Assembly: GCF_001677275.1 (NCBI RefSeq)
Contig: NZ_CP016178.1
Location: forward strand, 434,001 to 498,000
DNA: 64,000 bases
Direction: 5' to 3'
DNA from: Vibrio breoganii
GTDB taxonomy: Bacteria > Pseudomonadota > Gammaproteobacteria > Enterobacterales > Vibrionaceae
This document shows positions 1 through 9,020 of the stretch, piece by piece. A program made the position numbers and the translations under genes. The notes beneath the pieces are model-generated. The model was given only the letters and a program-made list of their open reading frames with translations, had not been told where the DNA came from and made no database searches. The number at the start of each line of letters is the position of its first letter. The first letter of the stretch is position 1.

Positions 1-331
1 GTGTGGGTTATTGCCGTATAAATTAGCTGTGGAGCGGATATTAGAGGCAAATCACGGTTTGTATTAATCACATATGTAGGACGCAACCCTCCATTAACAA
101 AATCTGGTTGTGCCTTATAACGAGGGAATAGGGAAATAACTGAGTATCAATGTGTTACGAAAACGATCGCAGTGGGTATTTTTGATGATTTATCCAAGAG
201 TTGAATTGTAGGGTTATGTCCTACACTGGCGATTATTGCTACTGGTAATGTTCATTTATTATTCGTGTCAGTTAAGCCATAGCAAACGAGTTGCTGGTGG
301 CATTTTTATCGACAAACCTTAGAGGCTTGCC
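1..331. other. Leading intergenic stretch
   Basis: No convincing gene, RNA or repeat is visible. The final bases carry the leader of the following lipoprotein gene. Confidence 0.4.
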
Positions 332-1507
332 ATGACGCGCAAATCAAACATTCTCACCGTTGTACTATTGTCTGTTTCTGTTGCGGCTTGTAGCACAACG
401 CACACTTTGGATAAGCGTGTTACCGAAGACAACTATAAGGAAGTAACCCTAGATACTAATGTAAAGGTTGAAGAACCTTTGCGCTTCTGGGGATCAGAGA
501 AGCCAGATTTTCTCTATGACCAAAATACTCAAACAACACCGATTACAGTTAAGGGTGACACTCTAAATATTCTTGCTCTATCCGGTGGTGGTGCTAACGG
601 CGCATTTGGCGCAGGTGTATTGATGGGGCTTGCTGATAAAGGTGAGCTTAAAGACTATTCTGTTATCACTGGAATTAGTGCTGGAGCATTGATCGCTCCC
701 TTTGTCTTTGTTGGTGGCGATGAAGTAGAACGTTTGGAAGACGTAATCTTAGGCATTAATGATAAAGAAGTGTTGGGTAAAAAGAATTTTTTAAATACGA
801 TTTTCAAGGATGCGTTTACCGATGGTGATAGTTTTATTGAATTTATTGCCAAATCTTACCCTGAGGAAATGATAGATAAAATTGCGCTACAACATAGGAA
901 GGGCAAACGTATATTTATAGGCTCTACACATCTTGATTCTGGGGAATTAATGGTTTGGAATTTGGGCGCTATTGCAAATAGCGAACTTCCAAACAGAGTG
1001 GAACTGGTACACAAAGTATTAGCAAGCAGTGCATCGATTCCTGGCGTATTTCCACCGCAGTTCTTCAATGTTCGTGATGAGCAAACCGTATTAGAAGAAA
1101 TGCATGTAGATGGTGGACTGGCTGCTCAAGTTTTTTACAATCCCTCTAGCTTTGACTATCAACTGGTGTCAGAAACTTTAGGATTAAAAGCGACGCCGCA
1201 GCTTGATGTGATTCGTAATGGATTGCTTAAAACACCCTATAAGCCAGTAAATGACAAAGGTGTAGCTCTATTAACCAAGAGTTTATCGGGTTTAACCATG
1301 ATGCAGACTCGTGGGGATATGTATCGAATGAAGTATCTCAGTGAAATTGATGATTTAGAAATGCAGTTTACTTACATTGACCAAGACTTCTCAGAAGCTA
1401 AGCAATCTAAAGACTTGTTTGATCTTGATTACATGAAGGCTATCTATCAGTACGGTTACGATAAAGCCGTCACTGGAGAACTTTGGGAAACGGAAGTACC
1501 CCAGTAG
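332..1507 (+). CDS. Patatin-like phospholipase lipoprotein
   Basis: Predicted patatin-family serine acyl hydrolase of 391 aa, probably acting on phospholipid or lipid esters at the envelope. A lipoprotein signal ends at VAAC with lipidated Cys20 followed by Ser, which suggests the outer membrane. The patatin oxyanion loop GGGANG lies near residues 85-90, the nucleophile elbow GISAG puts the catalytic Ser at 116, and the dyad Asp is in the DGG motif near residue 260. The order and spacing are those of the family, so a catalytically competent enzyme is likely; the substrate is unknown. It is monocistronic, followed by a bidirectional terminator, and has no visible link to the alginate genes. 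Confidence 0.85.
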   Translation: MTRKSNILTVVLLSVSVAACSTTHTLDKRVTEDNYKEVTLDTNVKVEEPLRFWGSEKPDFLYDQNTQTTPITVKGDTLNILALSGGGANGAFGAGVLMGLADKGELKDYSVITGISAGALIAPFVFVGGDEVERLEDVILGINDKEVLGKKNFLNTIFKDAFTDGDSFIEFIAKSYPEEMIDKIALQHRKGKRIFIGSTHLDSGELMVWNLGAIANSELPNRVELVHKVLASSASIPGVFPPQFFNVRDEQTVLEEMHVDGGLAAQVFYNPSSFDYQLVSETLGLKATPQLDVIRNGLLKTPYKPVNDKGVALLTKSLSGLTMMQTRGDMYRMKYLSEIDDLEMQFTYIDQDFSEAKQSKDLFDLDYMKAIYQYGYDKAVTGELWETEVPQ

Positions 1508-1514
1508 GTATATA

Positions 1515-1562
1515 AAAACACCCTCTTAGCCAATACGTATATAGTGGCAAAGAGGGTGTTTT
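1515..1562. terminator. Bidirectional intrinsic terminator
   Basis: An inverted repeat (AAACACCCTCTT and AAGAGGGTGTTT) with an A-run before and a T-run after, placed between the patatin gene and the convergent ammonium transporter gene. It should stop transcription from both sides. Confidence 0.8.
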
Positions 1563-1592
1563 AGTACTAGTTTCGTTTTACAGTTCTATAGA

Positions 1593-2795
1593 TTACTTAT
1601 CAGCGTTGGTTGCACCAATCTTATGGATAGCAAGGTCTGCACCAATAAATTCATCTTCTTGACTAAGACGTAAACCAGAGGTTTTATTGACCAGTCCATA
1701 GACGATAATACCGCCAACAACAGCAACGATAACACCTGCTAAAGTGCCTACAACCTGAGACATAAAGCTAACACCGCCAAGACCGCCCAATGCTGGCAAA
1801 CCGAAGATACCCGCAGCAATAGCACCCCAAACACCACACAAGCCGTGTAGAGGCCAAACACCGAGAACATCATCAATCTTGCTGCTGCGTTGAAGGCGAG
1901 TAAATACCCAAACAAATAAAGCACCTGCAACACCACCAACGATAAATGCGCCAACAGGGTGCATTAGATCAGAGCCGGCACAGACAGCAACTAGGCCAGC
2001 CAAAGGACCATTGTGGATAAAGCCAGGGTCATTCTTACCTACAATCAGCGCCACTAAAGTACCACCTACCATTGCGGCTAAGCTGTTCACTGCAACTAAA
2101 CCATTAATGCCATCTAGCGTTTGCGCTGACATAACGTTAAAGCCAAACCAGCCAACAGTCAGTACCCAAGCACCCAGTGCTAGGAACGGAATGTTAGAAG
2201 GCGCAAAAGCAATACCAGGCTTTCTACCTTGGCGTGAACCTAGCAAGTAGATTGCTACTAATGCTAGCCATCCACCCATACCGTGCACCACAACGGAGCC
2301 TGCAAAGTCGTGGAACTCTGCACCAAACTGGCTATTCAACCAATCTTGGAAACCAAAGTTGCCATTCCAAATGACGCCTTCAAAGAATGGGTATACAAAA
2401 GCAACAATTAATGCCGAAGAAAGTAGGAAAGGGCGGAACTTAGCGCGCTCTGCAATACCACCAGAAACAATCGCTGGGATTGCAGCAGCAAAGGTCAGCA
2501 AGAAGAAGAACTTAACCAGTTCATATCCATTATTTTCTGTCAGCGTTTCAACGCTGACGAAGAAGTGTTGCCCATAAGCAATCTGATAACCAATAGCAAA
2601 GTACGCCACTGCCGCTAGAGCGAAGTCAGCCATGATCTTAACTAAGGCATTTACTTGGTTCTTATGACGAACCGTACCAACTTCTAAAAAAGCAAAACCT
2701 GCATGCATGGCCAAAACCATGATCGCGCCAAGAAGAATAAATAAAGTGTCTGCGCTTTGTGCTACGGCATCGATTGCCTGACTAATGTTGTCCAT
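1593..2795 (-). CDS. amt: Ammonium transporter, Amt family
   Basis: Ammonium/ammonia channel of the inner membrane, 400 aa from the chosen start. The N-terminal membrane segment with AGFAFLEVG followed by VRHKNQVNAL is the Amt signature, and further hydrophobic segments continue to the C-terminus (about 11 in the family). The frame is open upstream to 3065, but that 90-residue extension is low-complexity and not Amt-like. The ATG at 2795 has a GGAAC ribosome site and gives the usual family length. No glnK partner is adjacent, so nitrogen control cannot be read from context. It converges on the patatin gene across a shared terminator. Confidence 0.9.
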   Translation of the reverse strand: MDNISQAIDAVAQSADTLFILLGAIMVLAMHAGFAFLEVGTVRHKNQVNALVKIMADFALAAVAYFAIGYQIAYGQHFFVSVETLTENNGYELVKFFFLLTFAAAIPAIVSGGIAERAKFRPFLLSSALIVAFVYPFFEGVIWNGNFGFQDWLNSQFGAEFHDFAGSVVVHGMGGWLALVAIYLLGSRQGRKPGIAFAPSNIPFLALGAWVLTVGWFGFNVMSAQTLDGINGLVAVNSLAAMVGGTLVALIVGKNDPGFIHNGPLAGLVAVCAGSDLMHPVGAFIVGGVAGALFVWVFTRLQRSSKIDDVLGVWPLHGLCGVWGAIAAGIFGLPALGGLGGVSFMSQVVGTLAGVIVAVVGGIIVYGLVNKTSGLRLSQEDEFIGADLAIHKIGATNADK

Positions 2796-3147
2796 ATAAA
2801 TAGTTCCAAAGGTGTTTAAGTTTCTGAACAGTTTTCTGCAAGAACCATTCCAACTTTGGTGCAATAAGTAAGGAAAATAACAAACTGAATGCAAAAAGAG
2901 TGCAAAGCCCGTATTTAGTGAGATTTCGGAGGTTTTAATTGAAGGTGTTGAGGAGGGGATTGCAGGAGGTGCACTATTCAAGCATTCACTGCTAACGATG
3001 AGTTGCATGATTTTAGTGCGCAAGCAGCTCGGTGTGCACGCATATGGTGCGTCATGTTGGTGCAAATGGGATTTGTGATCTGGTGCAGTGAGGTTCGTAA
3101 TACGAAAATGTGGTGAATGGTTACGAGTGGTATAAAGCGAACAAATA
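2796..3147. other. Intergenic region upstream of amt
   Basis: Leader and promoter region of the ammonium transporter. An open frame runs through it but carries no recognisable protein. No operator or repeat was recognised. Confidence 0.4.
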
Positions 3148-3180
3148 CAAAAAGCCCCAGCTAAATAGCCAGGGCTTCGA
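3148..3180 (-). terminator. Terminator after the SSS symporter
   Basis: On the minus strand GAAGCCCTGGCT pairs with AGCTGGGGCTT and is followed by a T-run, 25 bp past the stop codon of the symporter. Confidence 0.8.
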
Positions 3181-3204
3181 GTTATAGCTTAATTATTGGG
3201 GGAA

Positions 3205-4959
3205 TTAAGCGGCTTGTTTCACTGCACCAGTTTTAGATGCGTTAACAAGTAGGATACCAACACTTAGTACGATTGAACCACATAGTAGGAACAATAGTCG
3301 TCCAGTCGGCTCGTTCGGGATAAGAGCCATAATTAGGATACCAAAACCAGCTGTGCTGATTAGCTTACCAAGCATAGAACGTTGTTTAGTATCTAGGTTT
3401 TGCTGCTCTTCACCTTCTGAAACAACAGGCGTGTTCCAGTTAACGAATAGTTGCTCAACTTCAGCTTCACGCTCTGGCGATAGGCCTTTGTACAGTAGAG
3501 TAGACGCGATGAAGAAACCACCGGTGAACACTACGTGTGCTGCTAAGCTTAGACCAACTTTCAGGTCAGCCCACTCACGTCCAGTTAGAGCATGCTCTAG
3601 ACCAAATACGTTTTGAATGTCGTCTGCAGTTAGTGCGATACCGAAGATGTAAGAAACAATACCACCAACGATTAGCGTTGCCCAACCAGCCCAGTCTGGA
3701 GTCTTGCGAATCCACATACCTAGTAGGATAGGGATAAGCATTGGGAAGCCGATCAACGCACCGATGTTAAGTACGATGTCGAACAAGCTTAGGTGCTTCA
3801 GTGAGTTGATGAACAGACCGATACCGATGATGATCAAGCCCATTACAATGGTAGTCACTTTACTCACTGCTACTAGCTCTTTCTGAGACGCTTGAGGGCG
3901 TACGATAGGGCTGTAGAAGTTCATTACGAAGATACCAGCGTTACGGTTAAGACCAGAGTCCATTGAAGACATAGTCGCCGCGAACATTGCTGACATTAGT
4001 AGACCAACCATACCAGCAGGCATTACGTTTTGTACGAATGCTAGGTATGCTGCGTCACCTGCTTTGTTACCCATTACAGCGTATTGTGCCGCAAAGTCAG
4101 GTTGGAAAGCTGCCATGTACCAAGGTGGTAGGAACCAGATTAGTGGACCAACAATCATAAGGATACAAGCTAGGCCTGCAGCTTTACGTGCGTTGTCACT
4201 GTCTTTAGCACATAGGTAACGGTATGCGTTGATACTGTTGTTCATTACACCGAACTGCTTAACGAAGATGAACACAACCCAAAGGATGAAGATGCTCACG
4301 TAGTTAAGGTTGTTGCCCAGCATGAAGTCGCCTTGGAAGTTGTCTACGATGTTTCCTAGACCACCACCTGCAAAGTATGCAGCGATTGCACAAGTAATTG
4401 TAACAGCCATGATTACTAGCATCTGCATGAAGTCAGATGCAACAACCGCCCAAGAACCACCAGTAACAGCCATCAACATGAGAACTAAACCGGTAACTAC
4501 GATGGTTGCTTCCATTGGGATGTTAAATACAGCTGCTACGAAGATAGCAAGACCGTTCAACCATACACCAGCAGAAATCAAGCTGTCAGGCATACCTGCC
4601 CAAGTGAAGAACTGTTCTGAAGTTTTGCCGAAACGCTGACGAATTGCTTCGATAGCGGTTACTACACGAAGTTGACGGAACTTCGGAGCAAAATAGATGT
4701 AGTTCAAGAAGTAACCAAATGCATTGGCTAGGAATAGGATAACAACGACGAAACCGTCGCTGAACGCGCGTCCTGCGGCTCCCGTAAACGTCCATGCTGA
4801 AAACTGTGTCATGAAGGCGGTTGCACCAACCATCCACCACAACATTTTACCGCCACCCCTGAAGTAGTCACTGGTAGATGTTGTAAACTTTCTAAACATC
4901 CAGCCAATAGCCATTAAGAAGAAGAAGTAGGCGAGAACAACAAAAGTATCAATAGTCAT
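3205..4959 (-). CDS. Sodium:solute symporter (SSS), probable oligoalginate/DEH importer
   Basis: Inner-membrane Na+-coupled symporter of 584 aa with about 14 hydrophobic segments. The N-terminus has the RGGGKMLWWMVGATAFMTQ region followed by SAWTFTGAAG, nearly the same as in the two symporters at 36999 and 39641. This matches the ToaA/ToaB class of Vibrio alginate uptake transporters, as known from V. splendidus. The start at 4959 has an AAGG ribosome site. A perfect TTGTACTACAA operator and a good CRP-like site lie 63-100 bp upstream, tying it to the alginate regulon. It is probably transcribed alone, with its own terminator. The exact substrate (oligomer or monomer) is inferred from family and context. 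Confidence 0.82.
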   Translation of the reverse strand: MTIDTFVVLAYFFFLMAIGWMFRKFTTSTSDYFRGGGKMLWWMVGATAFMTQFSAWTFTGAAGRAFSDGFVVVILFLANAFGYFLNYIYFAPKFRQLRVVTAIEAIRQRFGKTSEQFFTWAGMPDSLISAGVWLNGLAIFVAAVFNIPMEATIVVTGLVLMLMAVTGGSWAVVASDFMQMLVIMAVTITCAIAAYFAGGGLGNIVDNFQGDFMLGNNLNYVSIFILWVVFIFVKQFGVMNNSINAYRYLCAKDSDNARKAAGLACILMIVGPLIWFLPPWYMAAFQPDFAAQYAVMGNKAGDAAYLAFVQNVMPAGMVGLLMSAMFAATMSSMDSGLNRNAGIFVMNFYSPIVRPQASQKELVAVSKVTTIVMGLIIIGIGLFINSLKHLSLFDIVLNIGALIGFPMLIPILLGMWIRKTPDWAGWATLIVGGIVSYIFGIALTADDIQNVFGLEHALTGREWADLKVGLSLAAHVVFTGGFFIASTLLYKGLSPEREAEVEQLFVNWNTPVVSEGEEQQNLDTKQRSMLGKLISTAGFGILIMALIPNEPTGRLLFLLCGSIVLSVGILLVNASKTGAVKQAA

Positions 4960-5021
4960 TTTTTTCAGCCTTAAAGGTCTTTAGATTAACTGCGAATAAT
5001 ATAGCGTTTTTCGTGATTTAT

Positions 5022-5059
5022 TTGTACTACAATATGCATCTAACGTGATCTAGAGCACA
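5022..5059 (-). promoter_or_regulatory. Alginate operator plus CRP-like site before the SSS symporter
   Basis: TTGTACTACAA at 5022-5032 is a perfect dyad of the regulon motif. CGTGATCTAGAGCACA at 5044-5059 is close to the CRP consensus. Both precede the symporter start at 4959. Confidence 0.7.
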
Positions 5060-5551
5060 TTTTGGCTTCGGGGTGTATTTTGGTGCTTTTTATTATTAAA
5101 AACAACAACTTAAGTTAAAATTGAGTGTTTGTAATTCCATTATTGGTTACTTATATGCCAAATACGAAAGTACTTTAGTATTACAAAATGTAACCACTAT
5201 TCTAGCCTACTAAACTCGATTTTATAAGTACCAAAAATAGTTTAGTAGTTAATAGGTTAGACCAAATTTATGAGTTTGCAGGAAGGATCATCTGCAGATG
5301 CTGTCGCACTTTAATAATGTGCTTCATGAGAGGGTATATTGGTCAGTCTGTGTTTTCTACGGGCATGGCTTACGCCAAAATGACGCGCTGTTAACTTATA
5401 GATGTCACAATCGGTATAGGTATTAGAGTTTGAAGGTTGATGTGCTTGTCAGTTAAGGAGCAACTCGTACATTGTGTGATCGATTCTAGCTTTATTCTCA
5501 GTACGAAAATCCGTTTTATGGGTCACCTCTCTACGCTAGTAGGTAACCAAT
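5060..5551. other. Intergenic region without a recognised gene
   Basis: AT-rich DNA. A one-mismatch copy of the alginate operator (TAGTATTACAA) lies at 5176-5186. No open frame of interest was seen. Confidence 0.35.
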
Positions 5552-6580
5552 CGTCATCCTGAACTCGATTCAGCCTCTAAGGCCGCACAAAGTTAATAAT
5601 GCCCTACACACGGTCGAGTTCTGAAGTATCTAAGATACTGGATAGCTATTGCATAGCTTCCAGTATGACGGTATGAGGGGCTGAGATTGTACCCGGGGAA
5701 GTGCGAGTAAATGATAGAGTTTGCGTGTAGAGTGTTTGAAGCAGGCTAGTGACTATCCCCTGTATGTCATCAGTATCGCTTCCAACATCAACACTCAACC
5801 ATTCCGTCATCCTGAGCTCGACTCAGGATCTTAGAGCGCACTGAGTGTCTTTATTCCGCTGACCAATTAAGCTTTGAAGTACCTAAGATGCTGGATAGCT
5901 ATTACATAGCTTCCAGTATGACGGGGTGTGGGGCTGAGATTGTACCCGGGGAAGTGCGAGTAAATGATAGAGTTTGCGTGTAGAGTGTGTGAAGCAGGTT
6001 AGTTACTATCCCCTGTATGTCATCAGTATCGCTTCCAACATCAACACTCAACCATTCCGTCATCCTGAGCTCGACTCAGGAACTTAGAGCGCACAGAGTT
6101 TCTTTATTCCGCTGACCAATTAAGCTTTGAAGTACCTAAGATACTGGATAGCTATTACATAGCTTCCAGTATGACGGGGTGGGGGAGTTGAATCCGCATA
6201 TGGGGAAGGGCGGGCAAGAGTGCTTACTGAAGCATTTCATCAGCACCAGTATCAGTATCGCTTCCAACATCAACACTCAACCATTCCGTCATCCTGAGCT
6301 CGACTCAGGATCTTAGAGAGCACTGAGTGTCTTTATTCCGCTGACCAATTAAGCTCTGAAGTACCTAAGATACTGGATAGCTATTTCATAGCTTCCAGTA
6401 TGACGGGCATGAGGCGGCAGGGGTTGTATGTGGGTAGGTGCAGGCAAAAGGTTGAGTTTGCGTGTAGGGTGAATGATGCTGGTTAGTTGCTAACTCCTGT
6501 ATGTCAGCAGTATCAGTCCCAACAGCAATACTCAACCGTTACGTCATCCTGAGCTCGACTCAGGATCTTAGAACGCACAG
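5552..6580. repeat. Tandem array of about 254-bp units with palindromic cores
   Basis: Units start with CGTCATCCTGA at 5552, 5805, 6059, 6287 and 6542 (the last partial), so the periods are 253, 254, 228 and 255 bp. Each unit contains a first palindrome (CCTGAGCTCGACTCAGG type) and a second hairpin in which CTGGATAGCTAT pairs with ATAGCTTCCAG, ending in TATGACG. This is the layout of REP/BIME-like dispersed palindromes amplified in tandem. No protein is encoded. Confidence 0.85.
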
Positions 6581-6690
6581 AGTCGGCTCATCCAATCAAA
6601 CCTAAAGTGATAACGTAACGAACGGACTGAACACAAACTCCATGCCCACCATCCCAAACAATTCATCCAGCGCCACCAAACTCCAGACAC

Positions 6691-6718
6691 AAAAAAAGCG
6701 AGCCTAGGCTCGCTTTTT
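6691..6718 (-). terminator. Terminator of the kdgF-kdgK-eda operon
   Basis: AAAGCGAGCC pairs with GGCTCGCTTT, flanked by A- and T-runs, directly after the eda stop codon on the minus strand. Confidence 0.85.
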
Positions 6719-6739
6719 CAAAACAATTGCAAAGCAATA

Positions 6740-7363
6740 TTAGCTAACGTGAGCTACTGCGTCGCGAACTAGTTCACCTAGCTCGTCCCACTTGCCTTCG
6801 TCCATTAGCTTAGTTGGAACCATCCAAGTACCACCACATGCAAGAACTGCAGGGATGTTTAGGTACTCGTCAACGTTCTTAAGGCTAACGCCGCCAGTAG
6901 GCATGAAGCTTACTGGGTAAACAGCAGTTAGTGCTTTAAGCATTGGAACGCCACCTGATGGTTCAGCTGGGAAGAATTTAAGAGTACGAAGACCCATTTC
7001 CATTGCTTGCTCAACTAGGCTTGGGCTGTTAACGCCAGGTACGATAGCAACGCCTTTGTCTAGGCAGTACTGAACTGTACGTGGGTTGAAGCCAGGGCTT
7101 ACGATGAAGTCAACGCCAGCGTCGATAGAAGCATCAACTTGCTCGTTAGTAAGAACAGTACCAGAACCGATTAGCATTTCTGGGAATTCTTTACGCATAA
7201 CGCGGATAGCTTCAACTGCACACTCAGTACGTAGAGTGATTTCAGCACAAGGCATGCCGTTTTCAACAAGAGCGCGACCTAGTGGAATTGCATCTTCAAC
7301 GCGGTTGATAGCAATTACTGGAATCACTTTAAGGCTTGCTAGTTTTTCGTTCAAAGTTGTCAT
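6740..7363 (-). CDS. eda: KDPG aldolase (bifunctional KDPG/KHG aldolase)
   Basis: Cleaves 2-keto-3-deoxy-6-phosphogluconate to pyruvate and glyceraldehyde 3-phosphate, the last step of alginate monomer catabolism. The 207 aa match the family (E. coli Eda has 213). Glu41 and Arg45 in EITLRTE and the Schiff-base Lys129 in LKFFPAEPSGG correspond to E. coli Glu45 and Lys133. The ATG at 7363 was preferred over one four codons upstream because GAGAAAAAAC gives it a ribosome site. It is the third gene of kdgF-kdgK-eda, with a short gap after kdgK and a strong terminator behind it. Confidence 0.95.
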   Translation of the reverse strand: MTTLNEKLASLKVIPVIAINRVEDAIPLGRALVENGMPCAEITLRTECAVEAIRVMRKEFPEMLIGSGTVLTNEQVDASIDAGVDFIVSPGFNPRTVQYCLDKGVAIVPGVNSPSLVEQAMEMGLRTLKFFPAEPSGGVPMLKALTAVYPVSFMPTGGVSLKNVDEYLNIPAVLACGGTWMVPTKLMDEGKWDELGELVRDAVAHVS

Positions 7364-7410
7364 GTTTTTTCTCATCGAAATAATGTGTGAGTCTGCGTGA
7401 GCAGGACAAT

Positions 7411-8334
7411 TTATAGAGACAGCTCAGGCATTGCTTCAGCAGGGATGATAGCACCCGCGTACTGAATTACTGTACCTGCAACAGCGTGACCGCTAGCCGC
7501 TGATTCAACAGCTGTGCCGCCACATAGACGTTTCGCTAGGAAACCTGCACTGAAAGAGTCGCCAGCTGCCGTCGTATCAACGATGTTGTCGATCTGGTTA
7601 GCTGAAACGTAGTTTGCGCTTTCGCCTTCAACTACTAGACACTCTTTACCGCCACGCTTGATAACAAGCTCTTTAACACCAGCGTTAGTTGTACGCTCGA
7701 TGCACTGCTCAACGTTCTCGTCACCGTATAGGTCTTGCTCGTCGTCGAAAGTCAGAAGTGCTGTATCCGTGAAGCTTAACATCTTCAGGTACCACTTTTG
7801 AGCTTCTTCTTGGCTAGCCCATAGTTTTGGACGGTAGTTGTTGTCGAAGAATACTTTGCCTTCGAAGTTCTCAAGGAACTTGAATAGCTCGTTGCGACCG
7901 TTTTCAGTCAAGATAGCTAGAGTGATACCACTTAGGTAAACAGCATCGTAGCCACTTAGCGTGTCAACAAGAGAAGCTGACTCAGCTTGATCAAACATGA
8001 ACTTCGCTGCAGCGTCATTGCGCCAGTAGTGGAAGCTACGCTCGCCAGTGTCATCAGTTTCGATGTAGTAAAGACCTGGTTGCTTGTCTGAAAGACGTGC
8101 AATTAGGCTTGTATCGATGTTCTCAGACTCCCAGCTTTCTAGCATGTGAGCACTGAATGGGTCTTGGCCCAATGCTGTTACATAGCTAGTTTTGATACCG
8201 TGCTTGTGAGTCAGGCGAGATAGATACAGAGCCGTGTTCAGTGTATCACCGCCGAATGCTTGCTTTAGAAGTTCACCTTTTTGCTGAAGTTCTACCATGC
8301 ACTCGCCAATGATAGCGATATTTAATGATGTCAT
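7411..8334 (-). CDS. kdgK: 2-keto-3-deoxygluconate kinase, PfkB family
   Basis: Phosphorylates KDG to KDPG with ATP in the cytoplasm. The protein has 307 aa, the usual size. The C-terminal PfkB signature DTTAAGDSFSAGF contains the catalytic base Asp259 and the anion-hole glycine; the N-terminal GGDTLNTA region is the sugar-binding part of the family. It lies between kdgF and eda on the same strand with short gaps, so a single transcript is likely, driven from the operator-bearing promoter upstream of kdgF. Other PfkB sugar kinases are possible, but the neighbours make KDG the obvious substrate. Confidence 0.93.
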   Translation of the reverse strand: MTSLNIAIIGECMVELQQKGELLKQAFGGDTLNTALYLSRLTHKHGIKTSYVTALGQDPFSAHMLESWESENIDTSLIARLSDKQPGLYYIETDDTGERSFHYWRNDAAAKFMFDQAESASLVDTLSGYDAVYLSGITLAILTENGRNELFKFLENFEGKVFFDNNYRPKLWASQEEAQKWYLKMLSFTDTALLTFDDEQDLYGDENVEQCIERTTNAGVKELVIKRGGKECLVVEGESANYVSANQIDNIVDTTAAGDSFSAGFLAKRLCGGTAVESAASGHAVAGTVIQYAGAIIPAEAMPELSL

Positions 8335-8366
8335 ATGCTTACCTAAGCCTAAATGTACTTCAAAGA

Positions 8367-8702
8367 TTACTTAAGGAAATCTTCACGTGCTGGAGAGAAC
8401 AGGTCAAGAAGCTCACTGCCTTCTTCTAGAGCTACTGCACCGTGTACAAAATGCTTAGGAGCAATGTAAGCGTCGCCAGCAACAAGGATTTTCTTTTCGC
8501 CTTCGATTTCTGCTTCAAAGCTACCGCAAATTACGTAACCGATTTGGTCATGAATTTCATGCGCGTGAGGGTGGCCGATTGCGCCTTTTTCAAAACGTAC
8601 ACGAACGCCCATTAGTTCGTCAGTGTAACCAACGATCTGACGGCTAAGACCTTCGCCTAGATCTTCCCAAGGTTGTTCTTTTGAAATGAAAAATGGATTC
8701 AT
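8367..8702 (-). CDS. kdgF: KdgF, cupin for uronate linearisation
   Basis: Small single-domain cupin of 111 aa. KdgF proteins speed conversion of 4,5-unsaturated monouronates, the products of alginate and pectin lyases, to the open-chain ketouronate. The metal site is visible: His46 and His48 in HPHAHEIH, Gln53 and His87, matching the KdgF pattern. It is the first gene of the kdgF-kdgK-eda operon, with an AGGAACCTC-type ribosome site. The intergenic region shared with the divergent PL17 genes holds operators for both directions. The cytoplasmic location fits the lack of a signal peptide. Confidence 0.92.
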   Translation of the reverse strand: MNPFFISKEQPWEDLGEGLSRQIVGYTDELMGVRVRFEKGAIGHPHAHEIHDQIGYVICGSFEAEIEGEKKILVAGDAYIAPKHFVHGAVALEEGSELLDLFSPAREDFLK

Positions 8703-8784
8703 GATGAGGTTCCTTAATGGTTTTGAGTTTTTACAAACTAAAAAATTAACTTTAACTATGCATATAATAATGGATTATTTTTAA

Positions 8785-8825
8785 TTGTCATACAATAAGT
8801 TTATAGTTGTGTGACATAGGTCAAC
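8785..8825 (-). promoter_or_regulatory. Operator and CRP-like site of the kdgF operon
   Basis: TTGTCATACAA (8785-8795) is the reverse complement of the porin-type operator TTGTATGACAA. A CRP-like dyad, TGTGA-N6-TCAAC, lies at 8810-8825. Both are upstream of kdgF. Confidence 0.65.
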
Positions 8826-8913
8826 TGTAAGCAAGTTTGTTTACCTACAATATCCAAGCGACAGAGAGAAATGGAAGTATAGGTAACAAATAGTTATTTT
8901 TTGAAATTGTTTA

Positions 8914-8990
8914 TGTGACAGCATTCATTCTTTTTTGACCGCCACATAGGATTAAAGTTAATATTGTATTACTTTATGTGGGTTTACAAT
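8914..8990 (+). promoter_or_regulatory. Promoter region of the PL17 lyase operon
   Basis: A CRP-like TGTGA-N6-TCATT lies at 8914-8929, an operator-like TTGTATTACTT (two mismatches) at 8964-8974 and a possible -10 TACAAT at 8985-8990. These precede the ATG at 9021. Confidence 0.5.
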
Positions 8991-9020
8991 TATTCTCGTT
9001 AGTTGAGGAAAAACTACAAA

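Noticed and set aside
2796..3065. 90-residue N-terminal extension of the ammonium transporter frame
   Set aside because: Low-complexity, not Amt-like, and the ATG at 2795 has a ribosome site and gives the family length.
5176..5186. TAGTATTACAA as a second operator of the symporter at 3205
   Set aside because: One mismatch in a key position, over 200 bp from the start codon; may be chance in AT-rich DNA.
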